Counted from the stretch's first letter, positions 25,801 to 35,384 are shown. The stretch: 64,000 bases of DNA from Clostridia bacterium (GCA_017548045.1 JAFYNR010000022.1:1-64000); one strand, 5' to 3'. The notes: generated by a model from the letters alone, not told the origin. A program made the numbers and translations.

Positions 25801-27720
25801 TTGAAACGCAATTTCTACTTTTTCCAGGTTAATTATTCATACGGCAAAGCGGCACATCTGCCTTACACCGCAGGTCAGCTTTCCGCATATGCTTTTGCAG
25901 ACAAGGACGTTGCGGAAAATTATCACCTTGAAAGAATATTTTTTCTTCGCGACTCGGTTGACAGTGTAATGAGCAAAATCAGCAGCCCTTTCCTCGTTGC
26001 TTTTTCAACCTATATCTGGAACTGCAATTTCAACAAGGCGGTTGCAAAAAGAATAAAAGAAAAATATCCCGACTGCAAAATCGTTTTCGGCGGTCACCAC
26101 GTTGCACCCGGAGGCGGTATGCTCGAGGAATGCCCTTATATCGATTACCTTCTTCACGGCGAAGGCGAGATAACACTGCGCCGTCTTATGCGCTCGCTTA
26201 TCGGGCTTGACGACGCCGAAAAAATACCCGGCATTTCTCTGAGAACAAAAAACGGTATCATCACCAACCCGCAGATGATATCCGAGGAATGTGATTTCCC
26301 CTCACCTTACCTTAACGGATATTTTGATAAAATACTTGCAGAAAACCCCGACACGGATTTTATGGCGCTTATCGAAACCTCCCGAGGCTGCCCCAACTCC
26401 TGCGCATACTGCGACTGGAGCAATATGAAATCAAAAATCCGTAAATTCCCCATCGAAAGAGTTTATGCGGAAATCGATTGGGTGAGCAGTAACAGAGTCT
26501 ACGGTCTGGGCTCCGCCGATTCAAACTTCGGAATGTTCAGACGTGACCTTGAAATAACTGACAGAATAGTCGAGGCTCATAAGGCAACGGGCAGACCCGT
26601 AGGCTTTCAGACGTCCTATGCAAAAAACAGCACTAAAACCGTTTTTGACATCGGAATGAAGCTTGAAAAGAACGGGCTCAACAAAGGCATCACACTCTCA
26701 TTTCAATCAATGAGCGATGAAGTGCTCAAAAATATAGGTAGAGAAAACATAAGCATCGAATATTATTCGGAGCTTATGAGAATGTATAACGAAGCGGGCG
26801 TTGCCACGTACACGGAGCTTATTCTGGGGCTTCCCGGTGAAACCTACGAAACCCTTGTTGACGGAATTGACAGACTTCTTCAGCTCGGTCAGCATAACTC
26901 CATTTACATTCACAACTGCGAGTGGCTCCCCTGCTCAATTATGGGGCAGAAGGATTACGTTGAAAAATACGGCATAAGAACGTCGCATATTCCTCTTAAT
27001 CAGCCCCACAGAGAGGCTGATGACAAGGATGAAATCCCCGAAGCCTCCGGCATAGTCACCGAAACGTACTCTATGTCCCGTAATGACTGGAAAAAAATGA
27101 ATCTGTTTTCCACTGTTGTTCAGTGTTATCATCATATGGGTATTCTGCAGTTTTTTGCAATTTTTCTTTACGAGCACGGAATTTGTTCCTACAAGGATTT
27201 CTATAATTCTCTGCTTGAATTTGCATTAAGCAAGCCGTCAACCGTAATCGGCAGAGCTTTCGCGGAAATTCAGCGCAAGCTGGATGACGTAATCAACGAA
27301 AAAGATGCACCCAATTGTGTTGATAAACGCTTCGGTAACATAATGTGGACACCCGAAGAATACGCCTTTCTCTATACCGTTTATGAATCGGAGCTTTTTT
27401 ATGAAGAAATAAAAGATTTCCTTTCGGAATATTTTGAGGATGCGGAATTTTTCTGTGAGCTGCTTGAGTTTCAGAAAAAGATGCTCAAGCATCCCTTTGA
27501 TGAGGATTTTACGTTTGTCTGTAATTATAATTTTGCAGATTATTTCAAGTCAATCATCAACAGCCGCAGTTCGTCACTGACAGAAGAAAAATGCACGGTT
27601 TCCGTAGAAGCAAAGCCCTTCCTCTCGTGGGAAGACTTTGCAAGGAAGGTTGCCTGGTACGGAAGAAAGGATTCAAGCTGTACTTACATAAACCGTGCAA
27701 AACAGGATGCTGTGCTGTAG
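25801..27720 (+). CDS. Radical SAM protein, paralog A2
   Basis: 639 residues from TTG 25801 (MKRNFYFFQVNY). Same plan as A1: HLPYTAG, VAFSTYIWN, KEKYPDCKIVFGGHH, HGEGE, PSPYLNGYFD, then the cluster motif C197, C201, C204 in SRGCPNSCAYCDW. The barrel has ADSNFGMFRRD (A1 has ADANFG) and ELILGLPGETYETL with LGQHNSIYIHNCEWLP. The C-terminus ends WYGRKDSSCTYIN. It lies 22 bases after A1 in the same operon, so it probably acts on the same or a successive intermediate. Confidence 0.88.
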   Translation: MKRNFYFFQVNYSYGKAAHLPYTAGQLSAYAFADKDVAENYHLERIFFLRDSVDSVMSKISSPFLVAFSTYIWNCNFNKAVAKRIKEKYPDCKIVFGGHHVAPGGGMLEECPYIDYLLHGEGEITLRRLMRSLIGLDDAEKIPGISLRTKNGIITNPQMISEECDFPSPYLNGYFDKILAENPDTDFMALIETSRGCPNSCAYCDWSNMKSKIRKFPIERVYAEIDWVSSNRVYGLGSADSNFGMFRRDLEITDRIVEAHKATGRPVGFQTSYAKNSTKTVFDIGMKLEKNGLNKGITLSFQSMSDEVLKNIGRENISIEYYSELMRMYNEAGVATYTELILGLPGETYETLVDGIDRLLQLGQHNSIYIHNCEWLPCSIMGQKDYVEKYGIRTSHIPLNQPHREADDKDEIPEASGIVTETYSMSRNDWKKMNLFSTVVQCYHHMGILQFFAIFLYEHGICSYKDFYNSLLEFALSKPSTVIGRAFAEIQRKLDDVINEKDAPNCVDKRFGNIMWTPEEYAFLYTVYESELFYEEIKDFLSEYFEDAEFFCELLEFQKKMLKHPFDEDFTFVCNYNFADYFKSIINSRSSSLTEEKCTVSVEAKPFLSWEDFARKVAWYGRKDSSCTYINRAKQDAVL

Positions 27721-27758
27721 TATCAGACTCATTTTTATAACAAATCAGGAGAGAGAAA

Positions 27759-29684
27759 ATGAAAAACATCTATATGGTGCAGGCATCCAACACCTATTCG
27801 GGCCAGAATTTCAAGGCGGCATATCTGCCTTACGCCGTAGGTCTGTTGGTTGCAAATGCATTCACAAATGAAACGGTTAAACTGAATTACGAATTCAAGC
27901 GGTTTATATTTATCCGCGAAAAAATTGAAAATGCATTGGCAAGCCTTGAAAACCCTGCGGTTGTGGGCTTTTCAAATTATGTCTGGAACACAAAATATAA
28001 CCTTACCCTTGCAGAAAAAATCAAAGAAAAATATCCCGACTGCGTAATCGTTTTCGGCGGTCACAACGTTGCAGGCGGCGAAAATTCATTTCTCGACAGA
28101 TATGCTTTCATAGATTATCTTATCAGAGGCGAAGGCGAAGATGCTTTTTGCAGCCTTCTTTGTGAGCTTTGCAAAGAAAAGCCCGATTTTTCATCGGTGA
28201 GCAATCTTTCATACCGCCGTGACGGCAAAGCGATCCATAATCCCGTTGAAACGCTTACCCGCATCGACTACCCCTCGCCCTACCTTACGGGTCTTTTCGA
28301 CAGCATATATGAGGAAAATCCCGATATGCAGCTTGATGCAATACTTGAAACCAGCCGCGGCTGTCCCAACTCCTGCGCCTACTGCGACTGGGGCTGCAAC
28401 AATCAGAAAATCAAGCGTTTCCCGATTGAAAGAATTTATGCCGAAATTGATTGGCTTGCAGAGCATAAAACAAAATTCATCTGGGGTGCGGATGCAAACT
28501 TCGGAGCATTTGAGCGCGACCTTGACATTGTTGATTATTTCGTAGGCGTAAGAGAAAAAACGGGCTACCCTGAAAGGCTGAGAATCAACTATGCAAAGGC
28601 AAATCCTCTCAGAGTTTTTGAAATCAACAAGCAGCTTGAACAGCATAATCTGACCAAGCAAGGCGCTACGATTTCATTCCAGAGCCTTAACCCCGAAACC
28701 CTTGAAAATATCGGCAGAAGGAATATGAATCTGGAATCCTTCAGCGAGCTTCTTTCACTTTACAGAAAAGAGGGTATCACGGTTTATTCAGAGCTTATTG
28801 TGGGTCTTCCCGGCGAAACCTACGAAAGCTTCTGCAACGGTATCGGAAAGCTCCTTGCCGCAGGTCAGCACAGACTTATCACAACCTATATGTGTGTGCT
28901 TCTTCCCAACTCCCCCATGGCAGACCCCGACTATGTGGAAAAGCACGGCATTATTACGGTTGAAGTGCCGTTCCTTGTGGCTCACACAAATGACGAGGAT
29001 GACGTTGTTGAAACCACGTCATACATCATCGGCACCGATACGATGAGCCCTGAGGATTGGATAAAGGCAAATATTTTCACCTGCTTTGAAGAATCCTACC
29101 ACCATTTCGGAATTCTCAAATTCATTGCAATTTATCTTTTCACAAAGTTTAACATACCCTATGAAAAATTCTATAACGACGTTATAAATTCCTCACTTGA
29201 AAATAAAAATTCGGTTGCGTACTCCGCATACAGAAAACTTTACGATTACTATAAATCCATAACCGAAAGCGAGCCTATCTCACTTTATCAGAACGATATT
29301 TTCGGAGAACTTTCCTGGAGCAACAACCTTCTCGCATTCCTTGATACAATATACAGAATAGACACCTTCTATGACGAAATCAGGCCCCTGCTTCAGGGCT
29401 ACGGTGTTCCCGACAGCATTATTGATGAGCTTATCCGCTATCAGAAAACCGTACTGAAATTGCCGGGAAGGAACAATTTCAGCGAGGATTTCAGCTGTAA
29501 CTGGCACCATTATTTCAAGGGTGTTATTGAAGACTGTCCCGTTGAGCTTGAAGAAAAGCCCAACACGGTGAAGGTAATGAATAAATCCGTACCCTATAAC
29601 TGGAAGGAATGGGCGCTCGAATCCGTATGGTTCAATAAAAACGGAATCACCTTCAATCCCGTGGTAAAAGTTGAATACAAATAA
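27759..29684 (+). CDS. Radical SAM protein, paralog A3
   Basis: 641 residues, ATG 27759 with an AGGAGAG site. Motifs: YLPYAVG, VGFSNYVWN, KEKYPDCVIVFGGHN, RGEGED, PSPYLTGLFD and the cluster C202, C206, C209 (GCPNSCAYCDWGC). The barrel has GADANFGAFERD and ELIVGLPGETYESF. It is the most diverged: the substrate-facing loop reads YMCVLLPNSPMADP and the tail is WFNKNGITFNP, without the Arg-rich motif. Last gene before the terminator at 29689-29714. Confidence 0.88.
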   Translation: MKNIYMVQASNTYSGQNFKAAYLPYAVGLLVANAFTNETVKLNYEFKRFIFIREKIENALASLENPAVVGFSNYVWNTKYNLTLAEKIKEKYPDCVIVFGGHNVAGGENSFLDRYAFIDYLIRGEGEDAFCSLLCELCKEKPDFSSVSNLSYRRDGKAIHNPVETLTRIDYPSPYLTGLFDSIYEENPDMQLDAILETSRGCPNSCAYCDWGCNNQKIKRFPIERIYAEIDWLAEHKTKFIWGADANFGAFERDLDIVDYFVGVREKTGYPERLRINYAKANPLRVFEINKQLEQHNLTKQGATISFQSLNPETLENIGRRNMNLESFSELLSLYRKEGITVYSELIVGLPGETYESFCNGIGKLLAAGQHRLITTYMCVLLPNSPMADPDYVEKHGIITVEVPFLVAHTNDEDDVVETTSYIIGTDTMSPEDWIKANIFTCFEESYHHFGILKFIAIYLFTKFNIPYEKFYNDVINSSLENKNSVAYSAYRKLYDYYKSITESEPISLYQNDIFGELSWSNNLLAFLDTIYRIDTFYDEIRPLLQGYGVPDSIIDELIRYQKTVLKLPGRNNFSEDFSCNWHHYFKGVIEDCPVELEEKPNTVKVMNKSVPYNWKEWALESVWFNKNGITFNPVVKVEYK

Positions 29685-29688
29685 AGAA

Positions 29689-29714
29689 GAGAGCTTTGGT
29701 TACCCAAAGCTCTC
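29689..29714. terminator. Bidirectional terminator between the radical SAM operon and the membrane gene
   Basis: GAGAGCTTTGG (29689-29699), loop TTAC, CCAAAGCTCTC (29704-29714), perfect 11 pairs, between convergent genes. Confidence 0.8.
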
Positions 29715-29721
29715 TCTTCGT

Positions 29722-30582
29722 TTATTTCTTAAATTTTGAACAAACGGATTTCAATGCGTTTTCGCTCAGTTCTTCAAGAAGAAGACCGTTCTGACATATA
29801 ACAGCAAGCATCATAATCATCGATGCGCCTGCAGGGAAGGCGTAGGAACTGTATATAAACAGAGGCACAACCGAAAATACCGCCGAAATAATATATCCTG
29901 CCGTTTCCGTAACGGGTCTTTTCTTTTTAATCGAAACAACTGCAAGAATTACGAAAACTGCTATCGAAAACACAATGGCAACCGAATCCCATAACTCCGT
30001 AACAAGAGAATGAACGGTAAACGAATAGCGTCTGTACCAGAAGGTATAAACCGCCGCACCGATTATCACCGCTTGCGAAACCGCAACAAGAATTTTCTTC
30101 CACAGTGCGGATTTTTTAAGCTCTTCCGAAAGATATATGAGTGAAACACCTGATGCTGCCGAAAGAAACATAACCGCCGTGCCGCTGTATTCTGCCGCAG
30201 CAACCACGCTGAGCACTGCCGAAACAGGCACAAGCACCGCCTTTTGCGAGCATATGAGAATCAAGGGCATAAAGACCAGCATCCGGATTGTATCGCTGGA
30301 CAGATTTTGGTGCGATACTATTACGCCAAGCGTCATAAACGTTGCCGCCGTCATAAGTATTCCCTGTGCCGAAAACAGCTTATTTCCCTTTTCGTTCAGC
30401 GTCAGTGCAACAAAAGCTGCAAAAGCAAGCGATGCCGCAATCTGAGTAACAATATCCTTCCCGGAATCCCACTCTTTACCGATACCCCAAAAAGCAATTT
30501 TTGCAAAAACGGTAAAGAATAAAACCAGAAAGGTTTTGATTTTTGTTTTCATATCCCATTGAACATTTTTTATCATTGTCAT
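29722..30582 (-). CDS. Hypothetical polytopic membrane protein
   Basis: 286 residues, not recognised. About eight hydrophobic segments in two blocks separated by a charged loop near residue 160 (EELKKSALWKK); a short charged tail (SENALKSVCSKFKK). Start ATG 30582 follows GGGAG; ATG 30576 is equally possible. It sits between the radical SAM operon and an SDR gene but faces the other way, so a role in the same pathway cannot be read from position alone. Confidence 0.6.
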   Translation of the reverse strand: MTMIKNVQWDMKTKIKTFLVLFFTVFAKIAFWGIGKEWDSGKDIVTQIAASLAFAAFVALTLNEKGNKLFSAQGILMTAATFMTLGVIVSHQNLSSDTIRMLVFMPLILICSQKAVLVPVSAVLSVVAAAEYSGTAVMFLSAASGVSLIYLSEELKKSALWKKILVAVSQAVIIGAAVYTFWYRRYSFTVHSLVTELWDSVAIVFSIAVFVILAVVSIKKKRPVTETAGYIISAVFSVVPLFIYSSYAFPAGASMIMMLAVICQNGLLLEELSENALKSVCSKFKK

Positions 30583-30626
30583 CGGGCTCCCTGTTTATAA
30601 TTTCAATGATTAAAAATCATTTATAT

Positions 30627-30655
30627 TTGACTTAATTGAAAAAGTGTGATAAAGT
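30627..30655 (+). promoter_or_regulatory. Promoter of the SDR gene
   Basis: TTGACT (30627-30632), 17-base spacer, TAAAGT (30650-30655), 34 bases before the start codon. Confidence 0.6.
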
Positions 30656-30689
30656 ATCTGTACTTTAGAATATACGGAAGTGACTCATT

Positions 30690-31625
30690 ATGCTTAACAT
30701 TCTCGTTACCGGCGGTGCAGGCTACATAGGCTCCGTGCTGGTCCCCCTGCTCCTCTCAAAAGGCTGCCGCGTAACCGTACTCGATAACCTTTTTTACAAT
30801 CAGAATCCTCTGCTTGAATGCTGTGCAAACCCTGATTTCACTATGATTAATGCAGATGCACGCAACGAAAATGCAGTTAAAGAAGCTATGAAGGGTAAGG
30901 ATTATATAATTCCCCTTGCCGCACTTGCAGGCTTCCCTATCTGTGACAAGGAAGCGTGTTCGGCATACTCCATAAACTACGACGCAATCAAAATGATTCT
31001 TCGTTTGAGAGAAAAGGGTCAGCGCATCATTTTCCCCTGCACAAACAGCGGATACGGTTTGGGTGAAGGTGAAAAATTCTGCACGGAAAATTCGCCCATA
31101 AAGCCCATTTCTATATACGGAAAAAGCAAGGTTGAAGCAGAAGCCGCCGTGCTCAGCGAAAGCGGTACAACCGCATTCCGCTTTGCCACTCTTTTCGGCG
31201 CTTCTCCCAGAATGAGAACCGACCTGCTTGTAAACGATTTTGTATACCGTGCCGTTTTTGACCGCACACTGGTTGTTTTTGAAGGCAATTTCAAAAGAAA
31301 TTATCTTCACGTCAGAGATGCGGCAAATGCATTTTGGTTTGCCATTGAAAACTTTGAAAGAATGGAAGGCGGCACCCATAACTGCGGTCTGTCCGACTCC
31401 AATCTGTCAAAAATAGAACTTTGTGAAAAAATCAAGGCGATTATTCCAAAATTCACCTATATAGAAGCTCCCGTAGGCGAAGACCCCGACAAGCGGAATT
31501 ACATAGTCTCAAACGAAAAGCTTGAAAGCCTCGGCTGGTCGCCCGTATACTCCCTTGATGACGGAATTATCGAGCTTACCAAAGCCTATCAGATAATCAA
31601 AAACAACCGCTTCTCTAATATATAA
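30690..31625 (+). CDS. NAD-dependent epimerase/dehydratase (extended SDR)
   Basis: 311 residues. Nucleotide-binding loop GGAGYIGS (8-15) and catalytic Y143-x3-K147 (YGKSK); the substrate side has NSGYGLGEGEKF and FKRNYLHVRDAANAF, as in sugar-nucleotide epimerases and dehydratases. It likely acts on an NDP-sugar at C4, but the specific reaction cannot be assigned. It is a single-gene unit with its own promoter and terminator, one kilobase beyond the radical SAM operon, and could supply the same pathway. Confidence 0.85.
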   Translation: MLNILVTGGAGYIGSVLVPLLLSKGCRVTVLDNLFYNQNPLLECCANPDFTMINADARNENAVKEAMKGKDYIIPLAALAGFPICDKEACSAYSINYDAIKMILRLREKGQRIIFPCTNSGYGLGEGEKFCTENSPIKPISIYGKSKVEAEAAVLSESGTTAFRFATLFGASPRMRTDLLVNDFVYRAVFDRTLVVFEGNFKRNYLHVRDAANAFWFAIENFERMEGGTHNCGLSDSNLSKIELCEKIKAIIPKFTYIEAPVGEDPDKRNYIVSNEKLESLGWSPVYSLDDGIIELTKAYQIIKNNRFSNI

Positions 31626-31633
31626 TCTCTGTT

Positions 31634-31665
31634 GAGGATGTGTTCTGAACACATCCTCTTTTTTT
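31634..31665 (+). terminator. Terminator after the SDR gene
   Basis: GAGGATGTGT (31634-31643), loop TCTGA, ACACATCCTC (31649-31658), then a run of seven T residues that reaches the stop codon of the convergent gene. Confidence 0.88.
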
Positions 31666-32887
31666 ATGCCGAAAGTCCGTAAGGCTGCATCGTAGCGTAC
31701 ACAATAAAGATTATTGCAAGCAGTACGGTTTTGTCTTTGAAATATGCACCCAACTGCTGTGCCGTCTTTTTGAAGGGCTCATCCTTCGTAACAACCATAA
31801 GCATTGCCATGGCAAACTGAGTTATGATTGCAGACTGGAACCAACGGATAAAGTCCTGTGCAACAAGCATTCCCAGAGGAATGGTAAATACAGAAAGCAT
31901 AAAGCACAGGTAAACAAATCTTCTGACCTTGCTTTCCGTATTCTTCATACACATCACCCATACCGCCCAGAATGCGGCAATAATTGCTCCGCCGAATATG
32001 CTAAGCGATATTGTATGAGTAAGTGAAATATCTGCAAGGTTTACTCCTGCCATCAGCTTCATACGCTCCAGAGCAGATGCACCGGCAACCATTTCAGGCG
32101 TAACACCCGTGCCTTCGGGAGGAATATCAAGCAGATAGAAGGCTATATTGTCAATACCGAAATCCGTGTAGGTATATCCGCCTCTGAATCTGAGAGCTTC
32201 AACAAGCTGTTCATAAGTCATTGCTGCGGTGCCTGCACCCTTAACGGAAACCCAGAGAGTTGCAACAACGGCAACTGCACAGGAAATAATAAACACCAGG
32301 GAAGTTGCAATCTTTTTCTCTTTTGTAATTGCAAGATAAAATGCCGCAAGCGCAATAAGCGGAAAATAGGTTATTGCAAAACCGTTGTGTATGAATACTC
32401 CCACCGCGCAAAGCACGGGAACAAGCCACTGAAGATATTTATTGCCAAGGCAAAGCAAGGCAACAAACGCAACAACGAACATCCAGATATCAAGAATTCC
32501 GAGATAAACCGAAAAATTTGAGAAGGTAAACATTCCCGTAACCGCAAATAAAGCCAGCACAAGGGTCTGCACCTTTATTTCACTGTCGGAGCATTTTATT
32601 ACTTTTCCTATACCAACCGCAGATAAAAGCAGTGTAAACCCAAGCACAATCATGCAGAAGCCTGCAATCCACTCCGGGGTAGGATCGGGATTAAAAAGCT
32701 TCACGATTGAGCCCACAAGAAGTCTTGATGTCTTACCCATCGAATAGTCGATAAGGTAATAAAGCCTTGTATACTCACCTACGCTGAAATCGGGATACAG
32801 CTTATATATCGCCTGAACTGCAAGCACAATAAAAATACAAAGCTCGTATTTTATTGAAGAAAATATTTTGGCAGCCTTTGTTTTCAT
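31664..32887 (-). CDS. Hypothetical polytopic membrane protein, in the amino-acid ABC operon
   Basis: 407 residues from ATG 32887 (AAGGTGG eight bases upstream; the GTG at 32899 lacks a site). Ten or more membrane helices. There are extracytoplasmic loops with acidic and aromatic residues (YTYTDFGIDNIAF) and an early MGKTSRLLVGSIV. The layout recalls membrane enzymes of surface-glycan assembly, but I see no diagnostic motif. It starts 24 bases after the ABC ATPase gene, so it is the fourth gene of that operon, which is unexpected for an amino-acid importer. Confidence 0.6.
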   Translation of the reverse strand: MKTKAAKIFSSIKYELCIFIVLAVQAIYKLYPDFSVGEYTRLYYLIDYSMGKTSRLLVGSIVKLFNPDPTPEWIAGFCMIVLGFTLLLSAVGIGKVIKCSDSEIKVQTLVLALFAVTGMFTFSNFSVYLGILDIWMFVVAFVALLCLGNKYLQWLVPVLCAVGVFIHNGFAITYFPLIALAAFYLAITKEKKIATSLVFIISCAVAVVATLWVSVKGAGTAAMTYEQLVEALRFRGGYTYTDFGIDNIAFYLLDIPPEGTGVTPEMVAGASALERMKLMAGVNLADISLTHTISLSIFGGAIIAAFWAVWVMCMKNTESKVRRFVYLCFMLSVFTIPLGMLVAQDFIRWFQSAIITQFAMAMLMVVTKDEPFKKTAQQLGAYFKDKTVLLAIIFIVYATMQPYGLSA

Positions 32888-32911
32888 CAGCCAAACCACC
32901 TTAACTAAAAA

Positions 32912-33706
32912 TTACATCAGAACCTTTGAAAGAAACTCCTTCAGACGGGCGTTCTGAGGATTGGTAAAGAATTCCTCAGGGTTGTTTTCTTCCTTGATAA
33001 TGCCTTCGTCTATGAACACAACCCTTGAGCCCACTTCCTTTGCAAAGCCCATTTCGTGAGTAACAACAACCATTGTCATACCCGACTGTGCAAGCTCCTT
33101 CATAAGTTCAAGAACCTCGCCTACCATTTCGGGGTCAAGGGCGGAGGTAGGCTCATCAAAAAGGATAACGTCGGGATTCATTGCAAGAGAACGGATAATG
33201 GCAACTCTCTGCTTCTGACCGCCCGAAAGTGTTGACGGATACGCATCCGCCTTATCCTCAAGACCGATTCTCGCAAGAAGCTTGCGTGCGTTTTCTTCCG
33301 CATCCTTTTTAATCTGAGCAACACTCTGAACGGGCTGCTTGTTTTTGGAAAAGAAGTTTTTTATAACAGCCTTTCTCCTGTCCGACTTAGCGCAGAGAAC
33401 GGGAGAAAGCATAATGTTCTGAATAACCGTTTTATTATTGAAAAGATTGAAATGCTGGAACACCATACCGATACGGCGGCGGTGAATATTGATATCAACC
33501 TTGGGGTCCGCAATATCAACACCGTTGAAGATAATGCTTCCGCCGGTAGGGTCTTCCATACAGTTAAGACAACGCAGGAAAGTTGATTTGCCCGAGCCTG
33601 AAGGACCGATAACAACAACAACGTCACCCTTGTTGATTTTAATATCAACACCCTTGAGAACTTCATTTTTGTCGAAGCTCTTTCTGAGGTTAATTACGTC
33701 TATCAC
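32912..33706 (-). CDS. Polar amino-acid ABC transporter ATP-binding protein
   Basis: 264 residues. Walker A GPSGSGKS (34-41), signature LSGGQKQR (160-167), Walker [15 protein letters not shown]-loop VVTHEMGFA: the GlnQ/HisP type. Residues about 105-133 ([20 protein letters not shown] and following) form a basic insertion between the Q-loop and the signature, roughly 20 residues longer than usual. It overlaps the permease gene by 17 bases and completes a binding protein-permease-ATPase set. Confidence 0.92.
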   Translation of the reverse strand: MIDVINLRKSFDKNEVLKGVDIKINKGDVVVVIGPSGSGKSTFLRCLNCMEDPTGGSIIFNGVDIADPKVDINIHRRRIGMVFQHFNLFNNKTVIQNIMLSPVLCAKSDRRKAVIKNFFSKNKQPVQSVAQIKKDAEENARKLLARIGLEDKADAYPSTLSGGQKQRVAIIRSLAMNPDVILFDEPTSALDPEMVGEVLELMKELAQSGMTMVVVTHEMGFAKEVGSRVVFIDEGIIKEENNPEEFFTNPQNARLKEFLSKVLM

Positions 33707-34397
33707 TCTTCTTCAAGCTCCTTTCCATAAATTTGATAAGTACCGTGATAAGGCATACGATAACAATATAAATTATCGCCATTGCAAGATACGGAACCAT
33801 AAATTCATAGCTGTTTGAACCGATATAGTTGAACGCAACATAAAGGTCAGCAGCACCGATAAATGAAACGATAGAGGTCTCCTTGATAAGAACAATAAAT
33901 TCATTGCCCAGAGTGGGAAGAATGTTCTTGACAGCCTGAGGAATAACAATTTTCATCATTGTTGTTGAAAAACTGAGACCAACAGACCTGCCGCCTTCGG
34001 TCTGACCGTAATCGACAGACTGAATACCGCTTCGCATAATTTCGGATATGTATGCACCGCTGTTAAGCCCGAAAACCGCAATGGCGACGCTGACGGAAGG
34101 AAGGTTTATTCCCATAAGAGGCAAGGCAACGTAATAGAAAAGCAGAAGCTGAACAACCATAGGAGTTCCTCTGAAGAAGCCCACGTAAAATGTGCATACT
34201 GAGTTGAGAACTCTGGGAAGACGCTTATACTTGGGTATAACCCTTACGGTTGCAATAAGCGTACCGATAACAATACCGATAACAAGACCGAGAATTGCGA
34301 TTTTAAGCGTATTTTCAAGACCTTCAATAACCTTTACATAGCCTTTGTAGTCAATGAGAATCTCGATAAATTTATTTATCTTGGCTTCAAAATTCAT
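33690..34397 (-). CDS. Polar amino-acid ABC transporter permease
   Basis: 235 residues of the HisM/GlnP type with five membrane segments. The EAA-loop region reads [20 protein letters not shown], and the N-terminal [15 protein letters not shown] is typical. It would work as a homodimer because only one permease gene is present. ATG 34397 has AAGGGAT upstream. It lies 85 bases after the binding protein gene, with a hairpin in the gap. Confidence 0.9.
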   Translation of the reverse strand: MNFEAKINKFIEILIDYKGYVKVIEGLENTLKIAILGLVIGIVIGTLIATVRVIPKYKRLPRVLNSVCTFYVGFFRGTPMVVQLLLFYYVALPLMGINLPSVSVAIAVFGLNSGAYISEIMRSGIQSVDYGQTEGGRSVGLSFSTTMMKIVIPQAVKNILPTLGNEFIVLIKETSIVSFIGAADLYVAFNYIGSNSYEFMVPYLAMAIIYIVIVCLITVLIKFMERSLKKSDRRN

Positions 34398-34419
34398 AGC
34401 ATTTATCCCTTTTGACAGA

Positions 34420-34446
34420 GTAACCTCACCGCGTTGGTGAGGTTAC
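34420..34446 (-). other. Intercistronic hairpin between binding protein and permease
   Basis: GTAACCTCACC (34420-34430), loop GCGTT, GGTGAGGTTAC (34436-34446), perfect 11 pairs without a strong T run. This is the usual place for a stem that stabilises or partly ends the message, giving excess binding protein. Confidence 0.7.
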
Positions 34447-34482
34447 ATCTTCATTTTAATTTAAACGGTTTTACTGCTGAGA

Positions 34483-35352
34483 TTACTGAACAGCGTTGAT
34501 AGCCTCAGTAATGCAGGCTGCGGGTGCTGAGTCGATGATAACATAGTTGACACCGCCGTTGATAAGGTCCTGAACTGCAAGTGAACCGTTCTTGTAGCCT
34601 ACGCAAGTTGCTTCGAAGCCTGCAAAGCCCCATTCTTCGTCGCCTTCTACATAGAACTGACCTGTTGTACCGTTCTGAACACCGATTTTAACTGATGCAT
34701 CGTATGTATTGAGAATTGCTTCAACTGATGTTGCATCTGTGCATGCATCGAATGTTGTGTCATCACCTTTTACTATGAGTTTCTGTGATGCTTCATAATA
34801 TGAATCTGTGAAGTTAACATATTCTTCTCTGTCGGGCTTGATCGTAAGACCTGCCATTGCGATATCGCACTTCTGCTGACCAACGGAAAGGCATACTGAA
34901 TCAAAGTCCATGTTGCTGATTACAAGTTCCATACCCAGTTCCTGAGCAAGAAGAGCTGCGATTTCCATATCAATACCGTAGTAATCTTCGCCTACTGTGT
35001 ACTCAAAGGGTTCGAATGCAGCGTTTGTTGCAACAACAAGCTGGTCCTTTGTGGAGTCAAGAGCTGCTGACTTGACTGCTGTGGGTGTGCCGTCACCAAA
35101 ATACTTGTTGCAGATTTCGTCAAATGTGCCATCGCCCTTAATCTTTGCAATAAATGCGTTAACCTGTGCAAGAAGTTCGGGCTGGGTCTTATCAACACCG
35201 AATGCATACTCTTCCTGAGTAAGCTCAATGTCAATAACCTTTACAGCCTCTGCTGCGGGGTCTTTGGTTGTGTTGTCGCCGCAGGCAAAAAGTGCAGTTG
35301 CAAGCAAAGCAACAACCATCATAACAGAAATAGCTTTAATGAATTTTTTCAT
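34483..35352 (-). CDS. Amino-acid ABC transporter substrate-binding lipoprotein with apparent circular permutation
   Basis: 289 residues from ATG 35352 (GGAGG eight bases upstream). Lipobox ALFAC with C24. Residues 36-87 (IELTQEEYAFGVDKTQPELL, then IKGDGTFDEICNKYFGDG) are the piece that normally ends SBP_bac_3 proteins. The usual N-terminal start (LVVATNAAFEPFEY, 105-118) comes next; then GIDMEIAALLAQELG and CDIAMAGLTI. The protein stops at YVIIDSAPAACITEAINAVQ, exactly where the moved piece would follow. It looks circularly permuted and complete, not truncated. Likely substrate: a polar amino acid. Confidence 0.88.
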   Translation of the reverse strand: MKKFIKAISVMMVVALLATALFACGDNTTKDPAAEAVKVIDIELTQEEYAFGVDKTQPELLAQVNAFIAKIKGDGTFDEICNKYFGDGTPTAVKSAALDSTKDQLVVATNAAFEPFEYTVGEDYYGIDMEIAALLAQELGMELVISNMDFDSVCLSVGQQKCDIAMAGLTIKPDREEYVNFTDSYYEASQKLIVKGDDTTFDACTDATSVEAILNTYDASVKIGVQNGTTGQFYVEGDEEWGFAGFEATCVGYKNGSLAVQDLINGGVNYVIIDSAPAACITEAINAVQ

Positions 35353-35384
35353 ACGAGTTGCCTCCATATATTTTTGATAGATAC

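Noticed and set aside
30756-31379. Minus-strand open frame (207 codons) inside the SDR gene
   Set aside because: Shadow of the SDR coding frame; no domain and no promoter.
34483-35352. Binding protein as a truncated pseudogene
   Set aside because: The missing C-terminal piece is present at the N-terminus, the frame is intact and the promoter, ribosome site and lipobox are good.
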